Source: Flavobacteriales bacterium (GTDB taxonomy: Bacteria > Bacteroidota > Bacteroidia > Flavobacteriales > Flavobacteriaceae). Taken from it: a DNA stretch of 64,000 nt. Every line of letters starts with the position of its first letter. Within the stretch, counting starts at the first letter, position 1. The notes under the pieces were generated by a model, which ran no database searches, was not told the origin of the DNA, and worked only from the letters and a program-made list of their open reading frames with translations. Both the position numbers and the translations under genes were made by a program. The stretch covers positions 32,469 to 96,468 of the forward strand of contig JAGXRF010000111.1 in NCBI GenBank assembly GCA_018335925.1, written 5' to 3'. Positions 40,166-50,289 of this stretch are shown in pieces.

Positions 40166-40864
40166 ATGAAAAAAGCAACCATATTAATTCTTCTATTTTT
40201 TGTGAGTTCTTGTGTAGAAATGCAACAAGTAATGCAACAAATGCCCATCAATGAAAACGTTGATATTGCAAATGGTTTAAGGCAGGCTTTAGACTTTGGT
40301 GTTCAAAAACAAGTATTCAAACTTACACAACCTAACGGTTTTTTTCAAAATAATTTGGTTCGAATTGGTTTCCCAAGCGAATTGCAACAAGTAGAACAAG
40401 GACTCAGAAAAGTAGGCTTAAACTCCTTGGCAGATGACGGCATTAAAGCACTCAACAGAGCTGCAGAAAATGCCGTGAAAGAAGCAACTCCCATTTTTGT
40501 TAATGCCATCAAGCAAATCACCTTTGAAGATGCCCGAGCCATTTTAATGGGTGACAAAAGAGCAGCTACACAATATTTAGAAAAAACCACCCAAACAGCA
40601 TTATACAACCAATTTTATCCGGTGGTACAACAATCATTTCAAAAAGTAGGAGCTGACCAAATTTGGCAAAATTTAATTCAAAAATACAATAGTTTGCCTT
40701 TGGTGACTAAAGTAAATCCGGATTTGACAGACCATGTAACCAAGCAAGCTTTAGTGGGGGTTTATGAAATGATTGCATTAGAAGAAATTGCCATCAGAAA
40801 TGATTTATCTGCAAGAACTACCGATGTGTTAAAAAGAGTTTTTGCCATGCAAGACAAAAAATAA
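40166..40864 (+). CDS. DUF4197 domain lipoprotein
   Basis: Lipobox FFVSSCVE; VDIANGLRQALDFGVQKQVFKLTQPNGFFQNNLVRIGFPSELQQVEQGLRKVGL. Confidence 0.85.
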   Translation: MKKATILILLFFVSSCVEMQQVMQQMPINENVDIANGLRQALDFGVQKQVFKLTQPNGFFQNNLVRIGFPSELQQVEQGLRKVGLNSLADDGIKALNRAAENAVKEATPIFVNAIKQITFEDARAILMGDKRAATQYLEKTTQTALYNQFYPVVQQSFQKVGADQIWQNLIQKYNSLPLVTKVNPDLTDHVTKQALVGVYEMIALEEIAIRNDLSARTTDVLKRVFAMQDKK

Positions 40865-40970
40865 ACTTAAAATTTTAATAATCAATAACATATATATAAC
40901 ACGAACTTAACACAAAGTCCACCAAAAAGTTTGGATATTTGCATTAACATATAAGTTTGTTTGGTTAGAG

Positions 40971-41837
40971 TTAGTTAAAAAAGTCGGTAGTTGTGAATGC
41001 CGGCTTTTTTTGTTGCAAATAATGCAAAACCAATTGGTTAAAAATTTCGGGTTTTTCAACATTTACCACATGTCCGCAAGCAGGAATAATGGCTAACTTA
41101 GAAGATTGAAAATGATCTGCCACTACTTTTTTTACTGCTGGTAAAAACATATAATCCTCCTCACCCATGACGTATAAAGTCGGAATTTTAATCTCCACTT
41201 GTCTAAACCATTTGAGTAATGGATTGATTTCTGCTGTAAGTTTAAACCATTTGATGAACTCTTTTTGGTATAATTTTTTTGCTTCATTAACAAACAACAA
41301 TCTTGATTGTTGGTGGTTCTTTTTTGGCATGATAATAAAGGCAAACAATTTATACAACACCAAATAAGGCAACACATATTTAAATAAATTTCCGACACGC
41401 ATTAATATTTGCGAACGAAAATTCATCTTTAAAATGGCTCCACCCAAAATCATGGAGGAAACTCTTTGAGGTTGCATTTCTGCCAATTGTCTGATGATAA
41501 TTGAACCTAGAGAGATTCCAACAAAATGAGAAGATTGGATGTTTAAATGATCTAACACTTCTACAATATCATTTGCAATGCTATGAAAAGAGTACTTTTT
41601 TCCCCACGATACCTTTTTCTCAGCTTTGGAATTGCCATGTCCACGCAAATCTAACAACAATACATTGTAGTGTTTTGCAAACTCACGAACTTGTCTGAAC
41701 CAAATGGTAGAACTCCCTCCAGCACCATGTACAAAGGTGACCCATTCGGATTGGCTAGGATGCAAATATGTTTGAAAGTGTAACAAGAAAACAAATATTA
41801 ATTCGTAAAAATAGAGTTTTTCCAGTAAAACAAGCAT
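40971..41837 (-). CDS. Alpha/beta hydrolase
   Basis: FVHGAGGSSTIWFRQVREFAKHYNVLLLDLRGHGNS, FVGISLGSIIIRQLA, PACGHVVNVEKPEIF; 5' start uncertain. Confidence 0.9.
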   Translation of the reverse strand: MLVLLEKLYFYELIFVFLLHFQTYLHPSQSEWVTFVHGAGGSSTIWFRQVREFAKHYNVLLLDLRGHGNSKAEKKVSWGKKYSFHSIANDIVEVLDHLNIQSSHFVGISLGSIIIRQLAEMQPQRVSSMILGGAILKMNFRSQILMRVGNLFKYVLPYLVLYKLFAFIIMPKKNHQQSRLLFVNEAKKLYQKEFIKWFKLTAEINPLLKWFRQVEIKIPTLYVMGEEDYMFLPAVKKVVADHFQSSKLAIIPACGHVVNVEKPEIFNQLVLHYLQQKKPAFTTTDFFN

Positions 41838-41848
41838 TAATAATATTA

Positions 41849-41878
41849 AAAAAGGAAGCTTTTAGGGGCTTCCTTTTT
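41849..41878 (-). terminator. Hairpin terminator downstream of universal stress protein gene
   Basis: AAAAAGGAAGC / GCTTCCTTTTT. Confidence 0.75.
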
Positions 41879-41881
41879 AAA

Positions 41882-42721
41882 TTACAAAACTTTTTCGTGG
41901 ATGGACAATACCGGAATTTTAGAGTGGTAAGACAATTTTTGCGTTAAGCTTTGTTGGAACAACTCTTGGAAAAATCCTTTTTTATAATGCAGCATCGCAA
42001 CCATGTCTACTTCGTAGGAATCAATGAAATTCAAAATAGTTTGATAGGTATTTTCGTCTTTAAATTGATGAAAAACTACCCCTAATCCTTCAAAATCGTC
42101 TTTCCATTGGTTTACAATGCTCGCATCTACGATATTTTTTGAATTTTCTACATGTACCAAATGCACTTGAGCACCTAAAGCATTCGCAATTTTTAATACT
42201 TTTTGTAAAGCCAAACGATCTTTTTCACGGAAGCGTGTAGTGAATACAATTCTTTTCAAGTCATTAAATGCAGAATCTTCCGGAACGGCAACCACCACAC
42301 TTTCTACTTCAGAAATAACCGCACCTGCATTAGATCCTAAAAACATTTCTTTTAAACCACTTGCCCCCTTGGTTCCCATGATGATAAAATCAAAGGTATC
42401 CTCTTTAATAAGTTCTTGAATGGCATAAATCAAATCGCCATGTTTTAAAACATTAGAAATTTTAACTTGATCTAACTGATGTTCTTTCGCAATTTGATGC
42501 AAAGCAGGTATTTGAGATTTAAAATTTTCAAAGGTTTCCAACTCAATGGTATCATACACATCTTTTAGTGTAGATGGCAATCCACCTACATGAATGGTTG
42601 GCAAATCGTACTGATGTAGTACCACAATTTCTGCCTGAAATTGATTGGCAAACTGCAATGCATATACAAAAGCATTATTGGCAGCATTTGAAAAATCGGT
42701 TGGGAATAATATCTTTTTCAT
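41882..42721 (-). CDS. Universal stress protein, tandem UspA domains
   Basis: MKKILFPTDFSNAANNAFVYALQFANQF..., IIMGTKGASGLKEMFLGSNAGAVI. Confidence 0.92.
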   Translation of the reverse strand: MKKILFPTDFSNAANNAFVYALQFANQFQAEIVVLHQYDLPTIHVGGLPSTLKDVYDTIELETFENFKSQIPALHQIAKEHQLDQVKISNVLKHGDLIYAIQELIKEDTFDFIIMGTKGASGLKEMFLGSNAGAVISEVESVVVAVPEDSAFNDLKRIVFTTRFREKDRLALQKVLKIANALGAQVHLVHVENSKNIVDASIVNQWKDDFEGLGVVFHQFKDENTYQTILNFIDSYEVDMVAMLHYKKGFFQELFQQSLTQKLSYHSKIPVLSIHEKVL

Positions 42722-42787
42722 AGCTATTTACTTTATATTGTTTCACGTTTTCTGTGTTAAAGATACCCGTTTTTACTTGAATGAAGA

Positions 42788-42801
42788 TTGATAATTATCA
42801 T
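42788..42801 (-). promoter_or_regulatory. FNR/CRP-like palindrome TTGATAATTATCAT upstream of usp gene
   Basis: TTGAT-N4-ATCAT, 67-80 bp upstream of the usp start; adjacent second palindrome ACAAATTACGAATTTGT (42807-42823). Confidence 0.5.
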
Positions 42802-42846
42802 GTTTGACAAATTACGAATTTGTGTAATTTGGTTTTAATATAAATA

Positions 42847-42874
42847 AAAACATCCTCCAAATGGAGGACGTTTT
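42847..42874 (-). terminator. Hairpin terminator of lpdA
   Basis: AAAACATCCTCC / GGAGGACGTTTT. Confidence 0.75.
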
Positions 42875-42896
42875 GATAATTTAATCTCAACAAAAC

Positions 42897-44300
42897 TTAT
42901 ATGTGTAAAGCTCTATTTTCAGTAGCTGCTAAAGCAGCTTCCTTGGTAGCTTCTGCAAAAGTTGGATGTGCGTGACTCATTCTTGCAATATCTTCCGCAC
43001 TAGCTTTGTATTCCATAGCAGTAACTGCCTGTGCAATCAAATCTGCACAACGTGGACCAATCATATGAACACCTAAAACCTCATCGGTTTTGGCATCTGC
43101 CAATATTTTTACAAAACCATCGGTATCACCACCAGCTCTAGCTCTTCCTAATGCCTTAAACGGAAACGACCCTGATTTAAAAGCAACACCTGCTTCTTTT
43201 AATTGCTCTTCGGTTTTACCAACAGCTGCAACTTCTGGCCAAGTATATACCACACCTGGAATTAAGTTATAATCAATATGTGGTTTTTGACCCGCTAAAT
43301 ATTCTGCCACCAAAACACCTTCTTCTTCTGCTTTATGGGCCAACATGGCTCCACGAACCACATCTCCTATCGCATAAATATTTGGTGCAGTGGTTTGCAA
43401 ATGATCATTGACTTCAACTTGTCCTCTTTCGGTAACTTTTACTCCTGCATTTTCTGCTTGCAATCCATCGGTATAAGGTCTTCTTCCTACAGAAACCAAG
43501 CAGTAGTCGCCTTCAAAAGAAACGATTTCTCCTTTTGCATTAGCAGCTTCAACCAATACTTGGGCACCATTTCTTTCTACTTTTTTTACTTGGTGCGAAG
43601 TGTAAAATTTCATTCCTTGTTTTTTCAACACTTTGGTCAACTCTTTGCTCAAAGCTCCATCCATACCAGGAATGATTCTGTCTAAATACTCAATTACAGA
43701 AACCTGAGCTCCCAAACGCAAGTACACTTGTCCTAATTCAATTCCAATGACCCCTCCACCAATAATTACCAAATGTTTTGGTACTTCGGTTAATTTTAAA
43801 GCCTCTGTAGAGGTGATGATTCTTTCTTTGTCAATAGTAATGAATGGCAAACTAGATGGCTTGGAACCTGTAGCAATGATGCTGTATTTTGATTCGATAG
43901 TTTCTACGGAACCATCTGCTTTGGTAATATTTACATGCGTAGCATCTTTAAAACCTCCAACACCATTAAAAACGGTAATTTTATTTTTATCCATCAAATA
44001 CTGAATTCCACCAGTCGTTTGGTCTACAACCGACTGTTTTCGGGCAATCATTTGTGCTAAGTTTACTTTTGGTTGCGAAACTTCAATCCCGTGCTCTGCA
44101 AAATGAGCTACTGCATCGTGGTAATGATGCGAAGAACTTAACAGTGCTTTAGAAGGGATACATCCAACATTTAAGCAAGTACCACCTAATACATTGTATT
44201 TTTCGATAATTGCAGTTTTAAAACCCAATTGGGCACAACGAATAGCTGCAACATATCCACCAGGACCAGAACCGATTACCGTAACATCAAATGAACTCAT
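42897..44300 (-). CDS. lpdA: Dihydrolipoyl dehydrogenase
   Basis: VTVIGSGPGGYVAAIRCAQLGFKTAIIEKYNVLGGTCLNVGCIPSKALL; C-term HAHPTFAEATKEAALA. ORF track start 44342; MSSFDVTVIG at 44300 is likelier. Confidence 0.96.
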   Translation of the reverse strand: MSSFDVTVIGSGPGGYVAAIRCAQLGFKTAIIEKYNVLGGTCLNVGCIPSKALLSSSHHYHDAVAHFAEHGIEVSQPKVNLAQMIARKQSVVDQTTGGIQYLMDKNKITVFNGVGGFKDATHVNITKADGSVETIESKYSIIATGSKPSSLPFITIDKERIITSTEALKLTEVPKHLVIIGGGVIGIELGQVYLRLGAQVSVIEYLDRIIPGMDGALSKELTKVLKKQGMKFYTSHQVKKVERNGAQVLVEAANAKGEIVSFEGDYCLVSVGRRPYTDGLQAENAGVKVTERGQVEVNDHLQTTAPNIYAIGDVVRGAMLAHKAEEEGVLVAEYLAGQKPHIDYNLIPGVVYTWPEVAAVGKTEEQLKEAGVAFKSGSFPFKALGRARAGGDTDGFVKILADAKTDEVLGVHMIGPRCADLIAQAVTAMEYKASAEDIARMSHAHPTFAEATKEAALAATENRALHI

Positions 44301-44494
44301 AATTGAAATTTTTAGGAATAAAATTGAAATAAAACTTTGCAAAATTACAACTAAATTTCATTAAACTAAGGGAATATTCCGACTTAATTTACAAAAATCA
44401 ATGCATTTATTGCATATTTCACAAAAATGAATTTAAAGTTATTTTACTGCGATTTTCTGCAGGATTTTCGCTTTGAATTTCAATCTATTGCGTT

Positions 44495-44538
44495 GGAAAT
44501 CGTTTTCGTAACTTTCTGTAATTCATGATATTTATCAT
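44495..44538 (+). promoter_or_regulatory. Composite promoter element of pckA: GGAAATCGTTTTCG + FNR-like ATGATATTTATCAT
   Basis: 34/44 gapless identity with the reverse complement of 55448-55491 upstream of the DASS transporter gene. Confidence 0.6.
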
Positions 44539-44638
44539 CCAAATCCTATTTTTTTCATCGGACATTTGAAGTAGAAATTTCATCTATAAGTAGATTATTA
44601 ATAACACGTGAAAGTTCAATTTTCTAAAAATTTATCTC

Positions 44639-46255
44639 ATGAAAAACATCAAAATCATCCAAGAGCTACACGATTTAGGTATCACAGGATACCATGAAGT
44701 GATTTACAATCCGAGTTATGAAGAGCTTTTTAAAGCAGAGATGTCAGAAAAAAATCGTGGTTTTGAAAAAGGTGCCCAAACCGAAACCGGTGCTGTTGCA
44801 GTGAAAACCGGAGTTTTTACCGGAAGATCACCAAAAGACCGTTTTATTGTAAAAGACGACGTTACCAAAGATACTATTTACTGGGATGGCAAAGTAAACA
44901 AACCAACCAGTACAGAAACTTTTAACACTTGTAAAAAATTGGTTTTAAAACAATTGTCTACTTCAAAAAGATTGTATGTGGTAGATGCTTTTTGTGGTAC
45001 CAATCCGGATACCAGATTAAAAGTTCGTTTTGTGATGGAAGTTGCTTGGCAAGCCCATTTTGTGACCAATATGTTTATCCGACCTTCTCATTATGAATTG
45101 GCACAATTCGGAAAACCTGATTTTGTGGTAATGAATGGTTCTAAAACCACTTGCGAAAATTGGAAAGATTTAGGTTTGAATTCTGAAAACTTTGTATTGT
45201 TTAACCTTACCGAAAAAATACAAATCATTGGAGGTACTTGGTATGGTGGTGAAATGAAAAAGGGTATGTTTGCCATGATGAACTACTACTTGCCATTACG
45301 AGGTATTGCCAGTATGCACTGCTCTGCCAATGTGGGAGAAGATGGAGATGTGGCTTTGTTTTTTGGGCTATCAGGTACTGGAAAAACTACCTTATCTGCC
45401 GATCCTAAACGTTATTTGATTGGAGATGATGAACACGGTTGGGACAACCAAGGTGTTTTTAACTACGAAGGTGGTTGCTATGCCAAAGTAATTGATTTAA
45501 CTGAAGAAAACGAACCAGACATTTGGAGAGCCATCAAACGTGATGCATTGCTAGAAAATGTAGTGGTTAATGAATACGGAGAAGTGGATTACAACGACCA
45601 TTCCATTACTGAAAACTCAAGAGTTTCTTATCCAATTTACCATATCAACAAAATTGTGTTGCCTTCTAAAGCGGGTCATGCCAATAAAATCATTTATTTG
45701 TCTGCAGATGCTTTTGGAGTACTTCCACCGGTTGCTATTTTAGATGAAGATCAAGCACAATACCATTTCTTATGTGGTTATACCAGTAAATTGGCTGGAA
45801 CCGAAAGAGGTATTACCGCTCCAGAGCCATCATTCTCTCCTGCTTTCGGAGAAGCTTTCCTTACCCTTCATCCAACCATGTATTCTAAAACATTGATTGG
45901 AAAAATGCAGGAACACGGAGCCAAAGCCTATTTGGTAAATACCGGATGGAACGGTACAGGAAAAAGAATTTCTATCAAAGATACCAGAGCCATTATTGAT
46001 GCCATTTTAAATGGTACCATTGAAGAAGCTCCTACCACACACCTTCCGTTGTTGAACCTAACCATACCAACCTCTTTGCCCGGAGTAAATGAAAAATTGT
46101 TAGACCCTCGAAACACTTACCTAAATGTAGAAGAATGGGAAGAAAAAGCCATTGATTTAAGCAAAAAATACATCGATAACTTTACCCAATACACCGATAC
46201 CGAAGAAGGTAAACGATTGGTAAACGCAGGTCCGCAATTAGAAGTATTTGCATAG
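44639..46255 (+). CDS. pckA: Phosphoenolpyruvate carboxykinase (ATP)
   Basis: [44 protein letters not shown]. Confidence 0.97.
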   Translation: MKNIKIIQELHDLGITGYHEVIYNPSYEELFKAEMSEKNRGFEKGAQTETGAVAVKTGVFTGRSPKDRFIVKDDVTKDTIYWDGKVNKPTSTETFNTCKKLVLKQLSTSKRLYVVDAFCGTNPDTRLKVRFVMEVAWQAHFVTNMFIRPSHYELAQFGKPDFVVMNGSKTTCENWKDLGLNSENFVLFNLTEKIQIIGGTWYGGEMKKGMFAMMNYYLPLRGIASMHCSANVGEDGDVALFFGLSGTGKTTLSADPKRYLIGDDEHGWDNQGVFNYEGGCYAKVIDLTEENEPDIWRAIKRDALLENVVVNEYGEVDYNDHSITENSRVSYPIYHINKIVLPSKAGHANKIIYLSADAFGVLPPVAILDEDQAQYHFLCGYTSKLAGTERGITAPEPSFSPAFGEAFLTLHPTMYSKTLIGKMQEHGAKAYLVNTGWNGTGKRISIKDTRAIIDAILNGTIEEAPTTHLPLLNLTIPTSLPGVNEKLLDPRNTYLNVEEWEEKAIDLSKKYIDNFTQYTDTEEGKRLVNAGPQLEVFA

Positions 46256-46268
46256 CTTGCAAATAAAA

Positions 46269-46410
46269 AAGTTGACCGAGAAGTCGTTAAATGTCAATCC
46301 GAACATGCTATCAAAGACTATATGCTTGGGTGGATTCGGAATCTAAAAAAAATGATTTTAGAAGCTGAAATAAATTCAGCTTGACAGTATGGAACTTTTC
46401 GGTCAACTTA
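46269..46410. terminator. Putative bidirectional terminator stem (AAGTTGACCGAGAAG / CTTTTCGGTCAACTT) split by an intervening repeat
   Basis: 15-bp arms with one mismatch between convergent pckA and cytochrome c gene; A tract on the left, insertion-like element 46292-46386 in the loop. Confidence 0.55.
46292..46386. repeat. REP/MITE-like intergenic repeat, related to 38539-38624 and 3598-3631
   Basis: TGTCAATCCGAACATG...GGATTCGGAATCT...AGAAGCTGAAATAAATTCAGCTTGACA; imperfect terminal inverted repeats TGTCAATCCGAA / TGTCAAGCTGAA. Confidence 0.75.
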
Positions 46411-46818
46411 TTTCAATACCGCTTTTACTTCTTGTTCTGTAACTATCTTTTTTGATTGGTTACCCCAAGAATTTAAAATGTAATTCATCACATCTGCAAC
46501 TTCTTGATCGGTTAAATTCATGTTGGGCATTTGGCTATCATATTTGATCCCATTTACCACAATTTTTCCGCTTTGCCCGAATTTGATTGCATGTATGCTT
46601 TCTTTTCTTTTATTAAACAACCAATCTGATTTGGCTAATGGTGGCACTACCCCTTTGGTTCCTTTGCCATCTCCCAAATGGCATTGCATGCAAAATTCTT
46701 CATACACAATGGCACCCCTATCCATACTGACTTTTAAAGGAGTCGTTTGCTCTTCCGTTTTATCTAAAGATAGTAATGCAAACAAAAGCAACCATATTTT
46801 ACTAATTCCTAAATACAT
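46408..46818 (-). CDS. Cytochrome c (class I, CxxCH)
   Basis: VYEEFCMQCHLGDGKGTKGVVPPLAKSDWL...MPNMNLTDQEVADVMNYI. Confidence 0.9.
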   Translation of the reverse strand: MYLGISKIWLLLFALLSLDKTEEQTTPLKVSMDRGAIVYEEFCMQCHLGDGKGTKGVVPPLAKSDWLFNKRKESIHAIKFGQSGKIVVNGIKYDSQMPNMNLTDQEVADVMNYILNSWGNQSKKIVTEQEVKAVLK

Positions 46819-46819
46819 T

Positions 46820-47941
46820 TTAATTTTTGGTTGGTTCTATTTTAAAAATTCCTTTGCCTTCCACAGCAACGTAAATAAATCCATCCGGACCTTGACGAAC
46901 ATCACGAACTCTCCCGATATTTTCCGCAATTTTTTCGCGATAAACCACTTGATTATTTTCAATTTTTAAAAATTCAACATATTGAAAAACCAACGACCCA
47001 ACCAACAAATGGTTTTTCCACTCCGGATAATTATTTGAAGTGACAAAAGTCATTCCCGAAGGTGCAATAGAAGGCACCCAATAATACAAAGGCTGCTCCA
47101 TGCCATCTTTTTTGGTTTCGTTGGTAATAATGGTGCCATTATAATTGATGCCATAAGTAATTACTGGCCAACCATAATTCGCTCCTTTTTTAATCACATT
47201 AATTTCGTCTCCTCCTCTTGGTCCATGCTCGTGTACCCATATTTCACCGGTTACCGGATGTACGGTCATTCCTTGCGGATTGCGATGACCATAACTATAA
47301 ACAGCAGGTTTGCTATTTTCTACATGAACAAACGGATTGTCGGTAGGAATGCTGCCATCCTCTTTCAAACGATATACTTTTCCACCATCTCTTGAGATAA
47401 ATTGTGGATTTTCGTCATGGTTTCCTCTATCTCCAACAGTAAAATACAAATCTCCTTTGGCATCAAAAACAATTCTGGAACCAAAATGATGGCTTCGCGA
47501 AGTATTTGGAGTTGCTTTGTATAAAGATTGAATTTCCACCAATTGGTTGTTATTTATTTTTGCACGAATCAGTTCTGTGTTGGCACCTTGGTCGTCTCCT
47601 TTGGTAGATGAAAAAGTAAAATAAATCCAACCGTTTTCTGCATACTTTGGATGCACTTTTACATCTAGCATCCCACCTTGGTTTCGAGCATATACTTTAA
47701 TTGGGTGCGAAACCTCTGTTTTAACCCCATCTTTCACCAAAAAAATGCCTCCACTTCGCTCTGTAACTATCATCGTTTTATCGTCTAACCAATCCATTCC
47801 CCATGGCACCTCTATGCCAGTTACTATCGGAGTAAGTACATGTTTTTTTTGATCGGGAGTCAACGGTACATCTTGCTCTTTTTTCTGGGCTTTGCAAGCG
47901 AATAAAGCAACTAAAAATACTAGTGAAAAAATTGGTTTCAT
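46820..47941 (-). CDS. PQQ-dependent sugar dehydrogenase (YliI/Gdh-B-like)
   Basis: EVPWGMDWLDDKTMIVTERSGGIFLV, SYGHRNPQGMTVHPVTGEIWVHEHGPRGGDEINVIKKGANYGWP. Confidence 0.93.
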   Translation of the reverse strand: MKPIFSLVFLVALFACKAQKKEQDVPLTPDQKKHVLTPIVTGIEVPWGMDWLDDKTMIVTERSGGIFLVKDGVKTEVSHPIKVYARNQGGMLDVKVHPKYAENGWIYFTFSSTKGDDQGANTELIRAKINNNQLVEIQSLYKATPNTSRSHHFGSRIVFDAKGDLYFTVGDRGNHDENPQFISRDGGKVYRLKEDGSIPTDNPFVHVENSKPAVYSYGHRNPQGMTVHPVTGEIWVHEHGPRGGDEINVIKKGANYGWPVITYGINYNGTIITNETKKDGMEQPLYYWVPSIAPSGMTFVTSNNYPEWKNHLLVGSLVFQYVEFLKIENNQVVYREKIAENIGRVRDVRQGPDGFIYVAVEGKGIFKIEPTKN

Positions 47942-48053
47942 GAGTTAAAATTTGAGTAAAAGTAAAAAGTACGAAGGTTATTTTTCTGAAAAAAATGATA
48001 AAATGCCTATTCCTTAAAATCAAAAATGCAATTTTGTATGTCTAAAACTATCC

Positions 48054-50141
48054 ATGAAAATCTATTATATTTTCCATAAATTACATTTGTTTTTCAAAAT
48101 CATTGGTTTGGTTTGCATTACTTTGATGATCGATTTCGGATATGCACAAGTAAATACAGACACCATTACCTTGAAAGAAGTGGTACTTACCAATGCCAAT
48201 GTAATTGCTCCCTACTTTGAAAAATCTGCTAGTGTGAGTGTGTTGACCAAACAACAATTGGAAAAAGTTTCAGGTGCCATACTTACTCCTTTATTAAATC
48301 AAATTCCGGGAGTACAAATGCAACAAGGCAATTGGAATACCAATCGAATTACTATCAGAGGAATTGGAGCTCGAACCCCATTTGGCACCACCAAAATCAA
48401 GTCGTATTGGAACGACATTCCAATGACTTCAGCCGAGGGGGAAACGGTAATTGAGGACATTGACATGAATTTATTACACCAAGTACAAATACTAAAAGGA
48501 CCAAATGCTGTAAATTATGGAGCAGGTATGGGTGGCGTAATTGTATTGCAAAGCAAAATACCCAATACCAATCATAGAAATTGGAACATCCATCAGGAGG
48601 TGGGTGACTTTGGTCTATGGAGAAATAGCATCAGCTTTCAGGAAAAAAAAGGAACTACCGGAATTCAATTAGGCTACCAACACCAATCGATAAATGGGTT
48701 TAGAGAAAATAGCAATTACCGAAGAGACCAATGGAGTTTGCTAGCAGAGCAAAAAATCAACAACAAACACAACTTACAAATTCAAGGATTATTTACAGAT
48801 GTTCGAGCTTACATTCCAAGTTCCATTAACTTAAATGATGCCACCAACCAACCAAATGTTGCTGCTGCCAATTGGAGAGCAGCTAAAGGTTTTGAAGATT
48901 ACCAAAAAAATGCGTTGGGAATTACCCATCAATATTTTATTGATACCAATTGGTTGTCAAAACTCACATTATTTCATCAAAGCAAAAAAGCTTATGAACC
49001 CAGACCTTTTGATATACTAAGTGAAATTCAGTGTAGCTATGGGTGGAGGTATGTACTGCAGCATTTCGGAAACATCAAAAATATTCCTTTGCAAGTTCAA
49101 TTGGGATGGGAGCATCAAAAAGAGGATTATCAATTTGACTTATTCCGAAATTTGTATACCCAATTTCCGGGACAAGGTAGTGTGAAAGGTGATTGGTTTC
49201 AAAACGGAAAACAAAACAGAAGTTACCACCATTGGTTTTTACAAACTACAATAGAATTGTCTGACAAATGGAACGTAAATGCTGATGCAGCTTACCATAT
49301 TTCCAATTACAACTTAACCCAAGGGAGTATTACTTCTGCCCATTCTTTTCGTCCTTTTTTTGCTCCTAGAGTTTCCTTTACTTATTTCTGGAAAGAGCAT
49401 CAAATGTTATTTACTTCTTTCAGCAAAGGATTCTCCACCCCAACCGTAGCAGAATCACTTACTGTAGATGGAATCTTTAATACCAATTTAAAACCAGAAG
49501 TTGCCGAAAATTGGGAAATTGGATATAAGTGGAAACATTCGGAAAGTAAATGGAGCGGACAAATAAATTACTACTACATGCCTGTAAGCAATTTACTGGT
49601 AGCAAAGCGAATTGCAGAAGATCAATTTGAAGGTAGAAATGCAGGAGAAAGTTTACACCAAGGACTGGAATGGGAAACCCAATGGAAAAAAACTCTTTTA
49701 AATAGAGAAATCACCATTCAATATTCCGGTAATTGGAACCGAATGCGATTTACAGATTTTATAGATGCTGATCAAAATTATTCAGGCAATCTTTTACCAG
49801 CAGTACCCTCTTGGCAACATAGCTTAAATATAGGTATAGAAATCGTCCAAAATTTACATTTGCAAAGCAATTACCGTTACATAGATTCCATGCCTTTAAA
49901 TGACCGTAATGATGCTTCTACCCGTGCTTTTGGATTACTAGACATCCATACAAGCTACAAACTTAGTTCAACTAATTTCTGGAGATCAATACAATTGTAT
50001 GTTGGAGCACACAATTTGACTAATGTAAACTACACCGCAAGTATAGTTCCAAATGCAATAGGTATTAACCAAAATACACCAAGGTTCTTTTATCCGGGCA
50101 TGCCAAGACAATGGTATTGTGGTGCAAAATTTCAATTTTAA
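48054..50141 (+). CDS. TonB-dependent receptor
   Basis: LTPLLNQIPGVQMQQGNWNTNRITIRGIGARTPFG plug; ILKGPNAVNYGAGMGGVIVL; beta-barrel C-terminus ending in F. Confidence 0.92.
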   Translation: MKIYYIFHKLHLFFKIIGLVCITLMIDFGYAQVNTDTITLKEVVLTNANVIAPYFEKSASVSVLTKQQLEKVSGAILTPLLNQIPGVQMQQGNWNTNRITIRGIGARTPFGTTKIKSYWNDIPMTSAEGETVIEDIDMNLLHQVQILKGPNAVNYGAGMGGVIVLQSKIPNTNHRNWNIHQEVGDFGLWRNSISFQEKKGTTGIQLGYQHQSINGFRENSNYRRDQWSLLAEQKINNKHNLQIQGLFTDVRAYIPSSINLNDATNQPNVAAANWRAAKGFEDYQKNALGITHQYFIDTNWLSKLTLFHQSKKAYEPRPFDILSEIQCSYGWRYVLQHFGNIKNIPLQVQLGWEHQKEDYQFDLFRNLYTQFPGQGSVKGDWFQNGKQNRSYHHWFLQTTIELSDKWNVNADAAYHISNYNLTQGSITSAHSFRPFFAPRVSFTYFWKEHQMLFTSFSKGFSTPTVAESLTVDGIFNTNLKPEVAENWEIGYKWKHSESKWSGQINYYYMPVSNLLVAKRIAEDQFEGRNAGESLHQGLEWETQWKKTLLNREITIQYSGNWNRMRFTDFIDADQNYSGNLLPAVPSWQHSLNIGIEIVQNLHLQSNYRYIDSMPLNDRNDASTRAFGLLDIHTSYKLSSTNFWRSIQLYVGAHNLTNVNYTASIVPNAIGINQNTPRFFYPGMPRQWYCGAKFQF

Positions 50142-50165
50142 CTACACTTAAAAGACATTTAACAT

Positions 50166-50266
50166 CTTTTTGTCGATATTATTGTAAGTTTATTCTGTAA
50201 TTATAAAATATTAATTGCATTTCATCGATTTTATATAACACTTTATCTGTTTTGAATATACATTTG
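50166..50266 (+). promoter_or_regulatory. Promoter block of first CAP gene, ending in -7-like TACATTTG (50259-50266)
   Basis: Aligns without gaps to 50907-51007 (47/64 identical over the distal 64 nt, same 30-nt offset to the -7-like element). Confidence 0.6.
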
Positions 50267-50289
50267 AATCAAGTTTAAAAGAAATGATT

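Noticed and set aside
40971-41013. Hairpin AAAGTCGGTA...TGCCGGCTTT as a separate terminator or ncRNA
   Set aside because: Overlaps the 3' end of the alpha/beta hydrolase CDS and has mismatches; probably just that gene's terminator.
44401-44415. Palindrome ATGCATTTATTGCAT upstream of pckA/lpdA
   Set aside because: Short AT-rich inverted repeat seen once; too likely by chance to call a regulatory site.
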